This document shows, piece after piece, positions 16,378-29,300 of a stretch of 64,000 bases of DNA. The notes below the pieces were generated by a model. The model searched no databases. It saw only the letters and a program-made list of their open reading frames with translations, and had not been told where the DNA came from. The stretch is taken from assembly GCF_963678635.1 (NCBI RefSeq), contig NC_087071.1:38837858-38901857 (forward strand). Direction: 5' to 3'. Each line of letters begins with the position of its first letter. The stretch's first letter is position 1. The position numbers and the translations under genes were made by a program. The DNA comes from Symsagittifera roscoffensis (taxonomy: Eukaryota; Xenacoelomorpha; Acoela; Convolutidae).

Positions 16378-19268
16378 TGTGATTGTTGTTCTAGTTGGTA
16401 TCATATCAGTTGGTAAAATATCTGTTCTGTATTTTTCAGATACAAATTTAATTTTAAAAAAAATCATATCAGTTGTGTAAATATTTCTCTTAGCGACTCT
16501 AAGAAAACCCAATGGTTTCAGTGTCCTTTATGCGTTGATGTAAAATCTGTTAATAAAGCAACAATAGGTAATTATTTAGTGCCAGACAATTATGTTAATA
16601 GAGCCATCTCCAATGTCCGAGTACTCAAGAGAGTACCAAAAGACTCGCGTGTTCCCTTGGCGGAAAGTCTGTCGGACAAAATAAATGACATCGTCTACAA
16701 TGTAAAAGATGTTACAAAATGGCTAATTTTTTTAACGTCGGTCTTGTTTTTTTTGGAGCAACCGAAAAGAAGTGGACGCAAACAGACCACAAGCATAAGT
16801 TCTTTGACAAATAAAAAAATTCGAGCAAATGACGTGTCACTTCCAAAACCCCATCCCCAAGTTTCAAGCCCGCCTCTGAGTGACCTCGAGCAGAGAATCA
16901 AATTAATAAGTAGTAAGCTCGATGAAGGAAATGTAAAGGGAGGAATAAGGCTTGCTGCGTCGGATGACAAAATCGCTCCTTTTTCAACTGATAACTATCA
17001 AAAATTGTTGTCTAAGCACACGCAGCGAGCCAAATTTGCAGCTCCAAATCCAGAAAAGTTGGATAGTTTTTTGGCAACCGATTTCGACCTATACAAAGCG
17101 ATGATGTCCTTTCCAAACGGATCAGCAGCAGGTCCTGATAAAAAAGTTCCTCAAATTTTTAAAGATCTTGTTAGTAAGTCGAATGGCAGTGCAGGACGTA
17201 TTTTCTCAAATCGCTTACTAAGCTGATAAACCTGTTTGGAGATGGCAAAATACCCGAACCACTAAGACCTTTCTTTTTTGGCGCAAAGCTTATCGCCCTC
17301 ATAAAGATAGACGGAGGGTTGAGACCGATTGCCATAGGCAACACGCTGAGACGTATCGCGTCTAAATGCGCTGGAAGCAAGGCCCTCTCCGAGCGACAAA
17401 ATTTTTTCGGAAACATACAGGTAGGATGCGGTATCAAACGAGGAGCAGAAATAGCTGCGCACTCGTTTCGAAACCTAATTGAACGCGACAACAATCCAAA
17501 ATGCACTGTTCTTTTAAAACTAGATTTCAAGAATGCCTTTAACTCTTTAAACAGAGAAACAATGCTGAATCATGTTTATTCAAATCGCCCCGAATTGTAT
17601 AATTACACCCATTGCGCGTATGGTAAACCTAGTTACCTTTTTTACGGAAGCTCTGTCATAATGTCAGAAGACGGAACTCAGCAAGGTGATAATGAAGCCC
17701 CACCCCTTTTTGAGGAAACAATTCATACACTAGTCAAACAGTTGGAGTCGAAATTTAACATCTGGTATTTAGATGATGGGAATTTAGCCGACAACTATAA
17801 GGTAGTACTCCGGGACCTTAACAACATTCTGAAATCGGAACAAATTTACGGCCTGAGCTTAAACACTGAGAAGTGTGAGCTTTGGTTTTTGGGACCAACT
17901 ACCAGTACACAGTATAATTCAATTTTAACACAATTTCGAAAAATATGCCGCAAAATAAAAATAAAAACAAAAGAAGAACTCCTCATTTTGGGATCTCCAA
18001 TCGGCGAACTTTGCCGAAAAGAATTGCTCGACGAAAAAATGAAAAATTTTAAAAAAATTTAGGATGTCATTGACAAACTAGACGCCCATTATGGTTTGTA
18101 ACTCCTGAAAAATTGCTTTAGCATGCCAAAACTCCTATATTTTTTGCGTACGAGCCCTTGTTTTTTGCAAAATGATATTTTGGAACGCTACGCTATTTTA
18201 CTAAAAAATTCGTTATGCAAGTTCACTAACGTGAAAATGGATGTTAACCAGTTTTTAGAAGCAGTTCTCCCGGCAGCCAAAGGTGGCTTGGGCGTTTCTT
18301 CCGCTCGTCTACTCGCTTTACCCGCTTTCTTAGCCTCAGCAGTAGGAGCGAAAGATGCTTTGAGCAAAATCTTTGTTTTGGAGCATGTGGATGGAACCTA
18401 TGATGATGCGCTTAAACGGTGGTTTGACCTTGGAAAAATTGAAATGGCTCCGGAAAATGAAATCCAAAAAAAATGGACGGAGCCAATTTTTGACAGCGAA
18501 ATTGCAGACTTGATTTTACGACTCGAACCAACGGACGTAAAAAGGTTCAACGCGTTCCAAGATAGATTTGGCTCCCAATGGTTGAACGTCATCCCGTGCA
18601 AAAATTTAAGGTTAAAACTGTCGAACCAACAACTCAGACTTGCGATAGGACTTCGATTAGGATCAAAAATATGCGAACGGCATAAATGCGTGTGCGGAAA
18701 AGACGTTACGGAGGATGGTTGGCATGGTATTTCTTGCCTCAAAAGTGCAGGGATATTCTCTAGGCATTCAAACCTGGATGCCCGTATAAAGCAGAGTCTA
18801 TAATCTACTCACATTCCGTCTGTTTTAGAACCACGACACCTCTACAGGACCGATCAGAAGCGACCAGACGGTTTGACGCTCGTTCCATGGGCTGATGGTA
18901 AGCAGCTCTTGTGGGATGAAACGGTAGTAGACTCCTTAGCTCCTTATAGGATTAATGATGGGTCTGTTTGTAACCCTGGTACGGCTGCCGCTGAAGCGGA
19001 AGAGCGAAAAATTGACAAGTATAAAGATCTTGTAAATGATGGATATCTTTTTCAACCGCTAGCTTTTGAAATTCAGGGCGCGGCCGGCCCCAGCACAGAA
19101 GTTTTTTTGAGCAAGCTTTGTAAGAACCTAAGCATATGCACTGAGGAACCCAGAGCAGGCAGCTTTTTAAAACAGAGAATCTCCCTGGCAATACAAATTG
19201 CGAACGCCGCTTGCGTACTCGGAACATTAAATGACAAAATAACTTTCGACGAAATTTTTTACTTGTAA
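16378..19268 (+). pseudogene. LINE-type retrotransposon polyprotein: PHD-like zinc finger, reverse transcriptase, C-terminal nuclease-like domain (broken)
   Basis: A degraded non-LTR polyprotein. At 16378-16527 a PHD-like finger is visible (C-D-C-C..WYH, then ISC, then WFQCPLC), interrupted by a TAA at 16414 inside a duplicated segment. The frame then runs through 17226, where a frameshift occurs. The reverse transcriptase follows: RPIAIGNTLRRIASKCAG, LKLDFKNAFNSL, GTQQGD and WYLDDG (about 17300-17790). In-frame stops lie at 18060, 18099 and 18801. The C-terminus has a CxC-x9-H-x3-C zinc motif, then RPDG..LVPW, LLWDETVVDSLA and PLAFEIQG, resembling a PD-(D/E)XK-type restriction-like nuclease as used by some LINE clades. 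I cannot assign the clade. Dead copy. Confidence 0.75.
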
Positions 19269-19553
19269 CACTTGTATATTATATTATCTCGTGTCGAGTT
19301 GCGCGTGTCGAGTTGCGCGAAGAAACGTAACCCGTATCGATTTCAATTGAAAAGGACTTAAACACTTGTCATCTTCTTTTATCATTATCACTTCCATATC
19401 TAAAAAATTCCAAAGATTTTGACTGGAATACATGATGAAGGAACTCATGACTGTAACCTTGGGTACTATGATACTTTTGACCTTCTGATTACTCATTCTA
19501 GAGTCGCGTCACTATGTGAGTACTTAATTTAAACTTCTTGAGTGCATTTAAAG

Positions 19554-21522
19554 CAGGGAGCACGATACTATATCGATAATATCGTTCGATACATCGATAT
19601 ATCGATACTCGATACCGATACTTTTTTTGTCTCCGATACTTCGATACCGATACTCGATCTGGATTTATCACAATTTTTGATACCAACGATACTTGAAATT
19701 TTAAATTCCGATACTTTGTCAGTTTTCGCTCGGTCGGTCATTAAAATTTTCACCTTAATTTCCAAAATTTTACCTTTTCAGTTTTCACCTTAATTTCGGT
19801 CACCTTAAATTTTCGCGTTCATGGAGCGCCTTATCTTCTTTTGATTTCTTTGCTTGATTTTTTAGAAGGCAGTTTTAAACTAGCTGTTTTTGTTTTGGTG
19901 ATAACTGTGTGATAATGGATAATGGATGATACTGATACTAACATTGACGAAACTTTGCCAGGCGATGACTCGGATATCGAGAATTTGGATAATTCAATAA
20001 TTGCCAATGTGGACGGCGACTGGAGACTTCCACAGAAACAGACCGAAGTGACGAAGCGGTATTTTGTGGAATATGTCAACGGCCGGAAGACGACAAGGCG
20101 AAAATGCAGAGACTGCGGACAAACTAAAGAAAATTCTGGTAACACATCCAATCTGCGAAAACACACTGCTGTTTGTAAAACACGGTTGCTGTCTAGTCAA
20201 AATCAGATTCCATTCAATGTAGGGAAGGTTGAAAAAAGAGGATTTGATACAATGGCTAAATTGGTGTACATTGATAACTTCCCAATAACAAAGGTCGTCA
20301 ACTCGCCAAGACTCCAGCTCATGTATCGACAACTGAACTACGACAAACCTACTTATCAATCTCTTGACAACTACATCGAAGGCAAGTACCATGAAGCAAT
20401 TAAAAAGATTCGTGAAATTTTCACTGCGCGGTCGAAGTCCGATTTGCTGTGCATAACGCTTGATAAATGGTCTGCAATTGACAATCAAAAATGCTTGATA
20501 GTGAAGCGGCTAATTGTCAACGAATATGATACCACTGACGACACTGATGCTGAAATCGATGAAGCTGACGACACCAACATATCTACCAGTTTCAAATATG
20601 TTATTGCAAAAGTCCGCTATGTGGTAAAAGAAGTGACTTCAAAGCAGTCGCTTGCGGATAGGTTGCGCAATGCTCAAAATATACAAGGAAACAATCCGTT
20701 GAAGATTGTCGCAGGAAATTCGACGCGAAGGAACAGTTTTTATGATATGTTAGAACGATTCAAAACATTAAAACCGTCTCTCGTATTACTATTTGATCTG
20801 GACAACTTCGACTGGGACAACCTTGATGAGCTGATTTCTCCACTTAAGCCTTTTAAGGAATGTACTATGGATCTACAGGAACACTCGGCGGGCGCAAAAA
20901 CAGCTGTTAGTATTCTAACCCACTCGGAAAAGCGATCAAAAGCGTATGGGACAAATGGATTTCACCTAATATGATTGCAAAAGCACTGCTTTACGCAGAC
21001 GGAGAATTTCATGATTACATCCGACACAAGATAGTGCCTAATATTGACGGCGGTGAGCATGGATATACCAACCCGGAATCCAGTTACAAGAGTTTCAAGG
21101 ATCGCTAGCAGCAATCAACAGGATTTGATATTTTGAATGCCCTGGACGGCTTTGTGTCATCTTACGTAGACGCCGAGCGCCTGTTTTCTTGGGGTCGGCT
21201 CTCAAAAAATTACCTTCAAGGTCAGATGAGCCCGGCTACCCACTCGCGCAATTTATTTCTAAACAAATGTCAGCATTTGCTTTGAATTTTTTGTGTTATG
21301 AATAAAAATGTTCGACAAAAGGTTTTTTATTTCTGAGTCTATTTTAAGAGACAATACAAAACGATACTTTTCCCGATACTCAAAAGCTATTTTCAGAAAA
21401 AACGATACCGATACCGATACCGATACCGATACCACTTAAGCAGCAAAAACGATACCGATACCGATACTTCAAATTAGATGCCCGATATCGATACCGGAAG
21501 TTTGTCGGTATCGAAGTCCCTG
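19554..21522 (+). mobile_element. hAT-family DNA transposon, internally deleted
   Basis: Bounded by inverted termini: CAGGGAGCACGATAC at the left and its imperfect reverse complement, ending gaagtccctg, at the right. Flanking 8-bp target duplications are atttaaag (19546-19553) and attttaag (21523-21530), identical at 7 of 8 positions, as expected for hAT. Both subterminal regions carry arrays of cgatac/gtatcg (19560-19720 and 21360-21520). It encodes the transposase remnant listed separately. The length of 1969 bp is short for an autonomous element. Confidence 0.85.
19922..21284 (+). pseudogene. hAT transposase remnant with BED-type zinc finger
   Basis: Opens at 19922 with an acidic N-terminus. 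A BED-like finger follows (CRDC, then HTAVC; C-x2-C ... H-x4-C) at residues 60-85. A frameshift near 20930 moves the frame to the segment containing SVWDKWI, and a TAG follows at about 21106. The C-terminal hAT dimerisation motif is clear at about 21150-21270 (DAERLFSWGR, then MSPATHSRNLFLNKC), ending at a TGA at 21282-21284. Together the pieces are about 100-150 residues short of a typical transposase, so an internal deletion is likely. Not functional. Confidence 0.8.
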
Positions 21523-21590
21523 ATTTTAAGTGATTATGTTGAGATAGGGTGAGTTTTAAGTTGATCCATTTGAAATGGATCAAAGGTCCA

Positions 21591-22503
21591 TGTAACATTC
21601 GCCCGGAAGTACATATCGACGGAAATTAAAGCTAAGCTATAAAACGACTGGCCAGCGTCTAAACTAAGCTCTACATGCTTTTCACCGTCTCTACCAAAGA
21701 CGGCTCTTTTGGTGGTCTTTCTAACATTGGGTCGACAAAAACGTTACTGCTTACGGCTTCGGTCAAAACACTCAAATTAACTTGATTACATGCAAAATTA
21801 GTGAGCTCATGGCTGGGTCTCAGTATCCCCAGACCACGAGGTCACTCCTAAAAACAGGGCTACTGTTACTTATTATATTACTATTGTTGTTGTTCAGTAG
21901 ATAAAAATCATCATCTCCATCGAAGATGGATCAAACCTTTCCCTTAACCCCTAGCTTCTCATCGTCAGAAAGTGAATTCAGATGTTCAATTAATTCAATT
22001 CAGGACATAATAGGGAAGCTAAAAGTTGGTATAAAATGATCTAAGTTCAAGTCCCGAGACCCCTCCGGATTATTGAATCCGGGGAAATAACACACTTATC
22101 TCCTCTCTGAAAGGCTGGTTTCTACCCTTCACCGTTGTTGTGAATGGCCTTGCAACGATTGTAGCGACACAATCGTTGCAACTCGGAGCGGTCTCTGCTA
22201 ACTCTGCTGTTCGTGCAATTCTCGTTATTGTTTTTTATCGCAATTATAGTTGTTGTCACCGTCGCAACTATTGTTGTTCTTTTTTATTCTGGATTTCTTC
22301 CGAAATGGTCGATTTTGACATTTCTCAGAAAAATGACGTCATCGTTCGAAACTTTAAAAATTTAAAATATCAGAATATTCTAGCCTTGACGATTCGTTCA
22401 ATTGTCCGAATAACACCGTTAATCCTCCAAAACTGCTAATTCGGAAGGTTAGCTTCTAAATAATCCGAAATTGCGTTTTCGTCCATTCTGGTTGAATGTC
22501 ACA
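21591..22503 (-). repeat. LTR-like terminal repeat of copy B
   Basis: 913 bp, beginning TGTAACATTCG and ending gaatgtcaca, so the two ends form an imperfect 10-11-bp inverted repeat with TG...CA termini as in LTRs. It aligns end to end with 52117-53039 of copy C. Contains a strong hairpin at 22150-22181 and a ccggatt/aatccgg hairpin near 22063. The sequence just outside on the inner side, tactcgccggaca, is in the place expected for the polypurine tract of a minus-strand element. Confidence 0.6.
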
Positions 22504-23349
22504 TACTCGCCGGACAGCCCGGTCTTTGTCCCCATTGAATCTCGTAATGTTCGTAAAAATGGTACAGTGCCATCGAACAGAATTTACAAAATGCAATAAA
22601 TCATTTTTATCCACGTCATTTTGACTCACTGCAGAATATAAATGACATCATACTACACTACTATAGCCTTCCAAATTCTTTCACTAATCTGCACTTTGAG
22701 GATATGACCTATGATAAAATCATTTTTTCTCACTTCCAACGTCAATACCCTGATTTAAAACTTTTCTCCTAGGTTTTTAAAAGATGTTAGTTTGCAGGAC
22801 AGTCCCGCCGAATAACAAGCTAAAATTATCTTACTATGCTTCCCCTCTTCGGAAATTTTAGTTGTCTTTGGTCCTGAATATTAAAATTAGGGAACTCCGT
22901 GAATAGAAAGAACAATGAAACAATCTCCCTCTCCAAGAGATTACCCAAGCCTTTCATGACACCACAAAGTGATGAGTTGTCCTTGTTGATTAAAAAAATC
23001 ATGCAGGCTAGAATATTTAAATATACTTTTTACTCAAGCCTTTCTAAACAAATAGTAAGTGTCTCTAAAGCCACTAACTAAAATCAAAATACAAATTTAT
23101 ATTTTATAAATGCAGCAAATTTTTTAATGTTCAAAACTCAACTAAAATGTTTTCTTTCAGTTTCAATTACATTTTGGTTGCTTAGTTTCTCATTTGATTT
23201 TTTTGTCATACATATAAAACAATTCTGAGTTTTAATTTCTTATCTTTCGTCACTTCTTTGTTTCTTCTTTTTTCTTCGTTTAGAAGTTCTAAAACTTCTA
23301 GTTTCTTCTAATTTCATTTCTTTTTGCATCTTGTTTTTCGGCCATTCTG
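22504..23349 (-). other. 3' untranslated region of copy B
   Basis: About 850 bp between the LTR-like repeat and the end of ORF3. It aligns throughout with 53040-53857 of copy C, including ggcaggacagtcc-like and attctttca stretches. No coding potential. Confidence 0.55.
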
Positions 23350-26300
23350 TCAATGCTCCATCCCCTCCTCATGCGACAGAGATTCTGCAATTTCAGTCAC
23401 TGTGTCTTGCAACACGCCGGTAGCTATTCTGATGCTTTTGGAAGCAGTCCTCCAACACTTCTGCTTTTCTACTCTTTGTTTACAACAAGGTACGGGGGTC
23501 AACGTTAGATTCTCTGTTCCTGCAGAAGATGTTGTGGAGACACAACGTCACGTTTCTCTCCAAATCTTCCTTCAACATATCTTCTTTCTCCCTTCCATCA
23601 TGTTCATTCGTCCTTGAGATTCTTTTTACGGCGATGGTCACTGCATTCCGATGAGTTACAAAAGCTCGCTTGAAAGCCCGTGCACCAATGTCCAGCTGAT
23701 ACGTACTGTACACTCTGCCGTACTTCAACATATGCTTCTTGGCATATTCGTACAACCACGCAGTCATGTTGGCTCTAAACCATGGCATCAGTCGTCTTCT
23801 TACCCATATCTTTTTCACTTCCATCGGAATGTTCAGAATCTTGCACATTGTCTCAAAAAGATCTAAATCTTTTAGACAATCCAACTTCTGCAATTGTTCT
23901 CTCGTTGGTGCCTCCTGTCTATTGTATTCCTTCACATGAGCTTCCAGCCATCGTATCGCCAACATAACTACCACTATCACTATCGTTATGGGCCGTGATG
24001 AGTCTCCAGAGCCCCAGACCAACACCAGATTACTACGCCCGGGATAACACCATGTTTGCAGCAAGCAATGGGAGGGAAACTCATCATTTGTTAACATGAT
24101 GCTCCTCCAATTACGCTTTCCCGAAGCTTCCAGTAGTGGTTCTACTTCCATCATCACTCGGTGGACTTCATCATTCTCATCTACTGTGTTGTAATCCGTA
24201 ACGGTTGCTCCTCTCTGTTTTTGTCTTTCAAAGTCACTGAAGTTCCCACTGACGTATCCCATGAACTTATTTCCCAGTATCGATTCCAACTCCTCCTTAG
24301 TTCTCTCTGGAACTGCTGAGAACATTTCGCACAGTAACTCATAAGACTTTTCCGACATTCTCGCTAGCCCTACCCAATTTGGCACTGAGAAGGCCTGATC
24401 CGCGATCGTTCTCGTACTTTTTACATCCACAGCTACGAAATGCACTGGGTTTCTGCTCTTGCACATTGGAGCTAATGTCGATCCCACCAAAAATCGCGCT
24501 CCCGATGGTCTGCGATAAGTTTCACTGTGTCTGATGTTCATTTCCGCCTCGATCGCTTCTCTCCATTTTCCTATGTGCTTTTGCTCAGTCTGCAAAACTC
24601 CTGGTAACAATTCTACACAGATGGCCGTGACCATCTCATGTTTCTGTTCTAGGTTCAATAATGACTCTAAAGGACCAAAAATGCTGTAGAATCCTAGTGC
24701 AGTCACGAGATTTACCTCGGTTCCTCCGTGACAATCTGCGATCAGCTCCGTTTCCGTTTTCGCTTTCATCACAATGTTCCCAAACAATATTGTCAACTGC
24801 TTGTGTTACTTCTCCAAGATTTTCACGCAATCTAGGCCTCCACAAACGTGACCTTCCAGTCCACAGACTTCTGCCAGACAGCTACCAGGTTTAACTCAGT
24901 CCTCTGGTCCCCAGCCAGGCAACTCTACTTTGTCTTCTCCGTTGCTCCTAGAGGCTGTTGTCATCACGTCATAGATGACATGAAGATCACGCAGATTATA
25001 GTCTGAATTTAGTTGTTCCCTCTGTACATCTTGTGCTGCAAGTAGTATCGGATCAGCGTTGGGACTAGAACACCATGAGGGTCTCATCAGTTCCCATACC
25101 ACCATCAAGATCGTTCTCAGTAATTCATCTGAGATTCCCAATCCAAACTCTACTCGTTTGTCGGACTCTGGCACGGAAGGTCACCTTTTCCTCCAAGACT
25201 AGTCCCAGCCTGTCCTGCTGATTAGCAGCGCTTCTTACCGTTGCAGTTCTAGACGTCCAGAGTCTTAGCAACACTGCTTGCGCGTAATCAAAGAAACAAT
25301 CGCGTATGTCTTCATTCAGGAGTGGTTTGTACGCTATCCCTATGATTCCTGACACGTTACTGTAGGACTTATTCCTGATTTCGGCATTGCTCCCATAGAT
25401 TCCTTAAAGAGCCTCAACTCTTTATTTGAGAATCTCCTGATTTCATCTATTTTCTCCATGGGTTCTAGCTCTACAGGCTCTTTCATGTTCACCCTCATTG
25501 GTTTACTTTGATGAACGTCCAGCAGTGCTAACAAGAGTAAGGCTTTCGCTCGTTCATCACCTTCTCTCAGCATCTTGACACAGGTGTTCAAAGCTGGCAC
25601 TGAAATTTGCTCTATCATGAACTGGATGGAACAGAGAGCGTCTCTCCGCTTCCCGCACGCTACCGCCATTCCCTCTTGGATTATCAGATCTCTCATGCTC
25701 GGTATCAGGAATACCTTGTCTTCCTTTGATCTTTTACTCTCTTCTGAATCATATTCCCCGCGAGTCAGTCCGATCATGCACCAGGCGAACCGCAGTTGTA
25801 ATTCAGTTCTCATGTAAGGTACTGCTATCAGAGCGTGTATCTTCGGTGTGGTCCTCATTTCTTCTTCGAAGTACCGTAACACTACTGCTTTCCATGGAAG
25901 GCTCACCAACTGCTCAATCGTCTCTGCCTGCATCTCAGACGATGCTAGAGTCCCATATGCTTTTTGCTTGAGGTTGGTGCCTTGCATCATGGTCTCCAGA
26001 TAACCTTCATGGCATTTTTGTCCTCCAGAGCCATTAAGTATCCTCTGGCCGAGTTTCTGTACTCCAACATCTCCATGTATCCACCAGCGGGTTCATCTAT
26101 TGATACAGTCTCCCACAGTGTCAGTCGGTTATATTCCACTGGGATCAGTTGTCCTACGACACTTCCCTTTCCGGGGTTCATGGAGACGGTTTAAAGTCTT
26201 TCATGGTACTCTCTCCACATTGGCTGAATATTTCTATTCCCAATGTCACTCCAGTCAGAGTGCGGTCACTCCGTTTGGATTTATAACCTGTTGATTTTAT

Positions 26301-29300
26301 CCCTGCCATGAGAATAGGTGGCACCATAGCTACATCAGTCAACATTCTGTCTGTGCCAGGCAATTGATCATCACCTTGTCCCAAATCCATAGCTTCGTCG
26401 ACTCGTTTTCTTTTCGTTGAGTTGACAGCTTTTATCGAGATTTCAGAATTCACCTTTATCTTTCCCGCATTCCTCGGTATCACTTTGCTGCCTAGTTTCA
26501 TTTTCATCTCATTAATCTTATTTATCACTAATTTCGATCGCATCGTTCCTTTCCTAGTTCTCGACAAATATACCACTTCTCCTTTATCTTCTTGCGGCGT
26601 CATCTTGATAGGAGAGTTTGCTTCACTTTCGTCAGTGGCTGAGTCGATAAACAACTCACTCAATCTCCCTTCACACTCGTCGAGTTTGTCAAGGACTTCC
26701 CGCATTAGTGGTCTGTTGAGACCTATTTTCAAAATAGATTGGGCTCCGTAGCTCTGAACTACTGTCGAGACTTCTTCCATGAAGGCCACTCTGTCCAATC
26801 TACAATCTACATCATGTCCTGCTTTCATGGTCTCGGTGATGCACCTCCCACTCTTCTTCGGGTAATCTTCCTAAGAAGGGTACTCTGGAAGAGCCTTCTA
26901 TCCTTCTTCTTCTTTGTTCTCTGTCTTTAGAATTGCCCGGAGAGCTGCTCTCCGGCAAATCCCGGTTCATTTCCACAAAAGCCGACGGAAGTTCCAGAGT
27001 CAAAACACCTTCGTTTGCTGGTTCAGTCGTTTTCAACGCGTCTGCGTTGCTTTCAAATTCACTGAGGAAATTGAAATCTAGGCTGGATATTCCTCCTGTC
27101 GATGCTTTATCGTCCTCCTTCTCTGCATGATCGGGATCCTCTTGCATAGGTTCTTCCGATCGACGGCTTCCTCCCTGCCCATCATCTCCTTCTGATCTAT
27201 CTTTTGAGTTTGAGGGCCCTTGCTCTTCCGTTCTGACCCCTTCCGGAAATTTCGGTATGATTAGCTTGCCGGCTGATTGATCTTCCTCCTCTCCATAGAC
27301 AACTTTGATCTCCTCATAGCCGAAGGGTGCAAGGAAGGTTCTCGTCCGTAGCGTTCCTCCCACCGTTAACTCTGGTTTCACACTCGTCAAAATCAGGGAG
27401 GCCTCAGGTAATTCGGATCTGCCTCTCATCCTCATAGGCGCCAAATTCAGAGCTGCCCATTCCGTGTCAAACGCTCCAGGGTTTGGAGTCGCGGCATTGC
27501 TTATGCGCCCTCTCGTGGTTTGATCCGTATAAGCAAATCGCGTATACTGTAACACTGCGGCCTTCCTGCCCACAAAACAGGGATCCATCGTTTCCGAGAT
27601 TTTCGCTACCCTCCTTTCATTGGTCTCAAACACTCTCAGCCTAGGAGTTTGCACTACGGAGACTGCTCCGAGCAACATCCTTCTTATCAGAGGGAGTTCA
27701 GGGATTTCCTCCGGCAGCTTCTTGTAATCACCCCAGCCTTTCGTCTCTTCTCTCACTTTATGGTATGCTGTAGTGAGATGAGGAATTCTTGTTATCTCAC
27801 CATTTATCTTGTCATAGGGCCTTAGATTTCAGAGCTTCGGAAATACTTCAATGTGCCCTCTCTCCACTTCTCCCATACGATCACGAAAGTGATCGTCGAA
27901 GTTGACGACCTTTATTTCTGGCTCTGCTATCTTTCCAAACAACAGATCTTCGCTCATGAATTCTCGCAATACATGCTGCTCACGCCAGCTCAGCATACTC
28001 CCGTCCACTGCTGATATGAGAATCAGGTGGAGCACCAACCTACTGTATGCTTCCACCTTAACATCAGGGAACGCAAACGTGACTGCTGGTCCATGGATTA
28101 CCGTCACAAACTCCGTGGCTCCATTGATCTACGCTAAGGGATCGGTCCTCATAGCCAAGCTTAGATCAGTTAGCAGGGGCATGCCCTCGACATGTCGTCT
28201 CACGTCTTCCTCCATCTCAATCGTCTCATCCTCTCCATTTCCAAAGCGATTGTGTTGTAGGAGGTACTGGATAAGCGTATGTCTCAAATCTCTTATCTTA
28301 TTCCAAGAATCCGTGGCTTTCTTCACGTCGAACTTCCTCACATTCTCTCTCATCTGCTCGGGGTAGCGTGTCAAGTTCATTAGTCCTCCCAAGTTTCCAT
28401 GTGTTATCGCAATCAATGTCAGAAATCCATCTAACCGCTATTTCTGAATTCTCCCGGTGAGCAGCAAAACCGGTCCTTTTACGAAGTTCTCTGCTCCAAA
28501 CGTCACGAACAAGGCTACTATTTCGACGATTGATACTTCCACTACTGCTTTGAGGAATTCTTTTATCAAATATCGAGAGAATTTTGGGTAGACTTTCGCC
28601 AAGAAGGACGCGGTCCACCTGGCTCCCAGCCCTTCCAGCATGCTATCAGTCCGTTCAAAGCCTTCTTCGCCCTTCACCTTCTGAGTCCAGAAAGTTTCCA
28701 GGGTAATTTGGCACACTCTGTTTACAAACTCGGCTGCCTTTTCCTCGGCATTTTCGACCAGATTCGCCTCCTTCACCAAGTAGGCATGGATCTTTCTGAT
28801 CATCACTGGGCCTTGCTCAAAAGCATCCGCACCCAATGCCGCTACTCGAGGAATTAGGTGTAGCCACTGGTTAGCTTCTGGCTTGGTTTTCAAAACCATC
28901 GCTTCCACGTGAGCTCTGGTTTCACACTCGTCAAAATCAGGGAGGCCTCAGGTAATTCGGATCTGCCTCTCATCCTCATAGGCGCCAAATTCAGAGCTGC
29001 CCATTCCGTGTCAAACGCTCCAGGGTTTGGAGTCGCGGCATTGCTTATGCGCCCTCTCGTGGTTTGATCCGTATAAGCAAATCGCGTATACTGTAACACT
29101 GCGGCCTTCCTGCCCACAAAACAGGGATCCATCGTTTCCGAGATTTTCGCTACCCTCCTTTCATTGGTCTCAAACACTCTCAGCCTAGGAGTTTGCACTA
29201 CGGAGACTGCTCCGAGCAACATCCTTCTTATCAGAGGGAGTTCAGGGATTTCCTCCGGCAGCTTCTTGTAATCACCCCAGCCTTTCGTCTCTTCTCTCAC

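Noticed and set aside
16414..16440. A 27-nt GT...AG intron inside the LINE zinc finger
   Set aside because: Implausibly short, and the flanks are a duplicated atcatatcagttg segment, so a small duplication explains the interruption better.
19289..19318. Short direct repeat gtgtcgagttgcgc x2 after the LINE
   Set aside because: Two units only, at the 3' tail of a dead LINE; likely tail duplication without further meaning.
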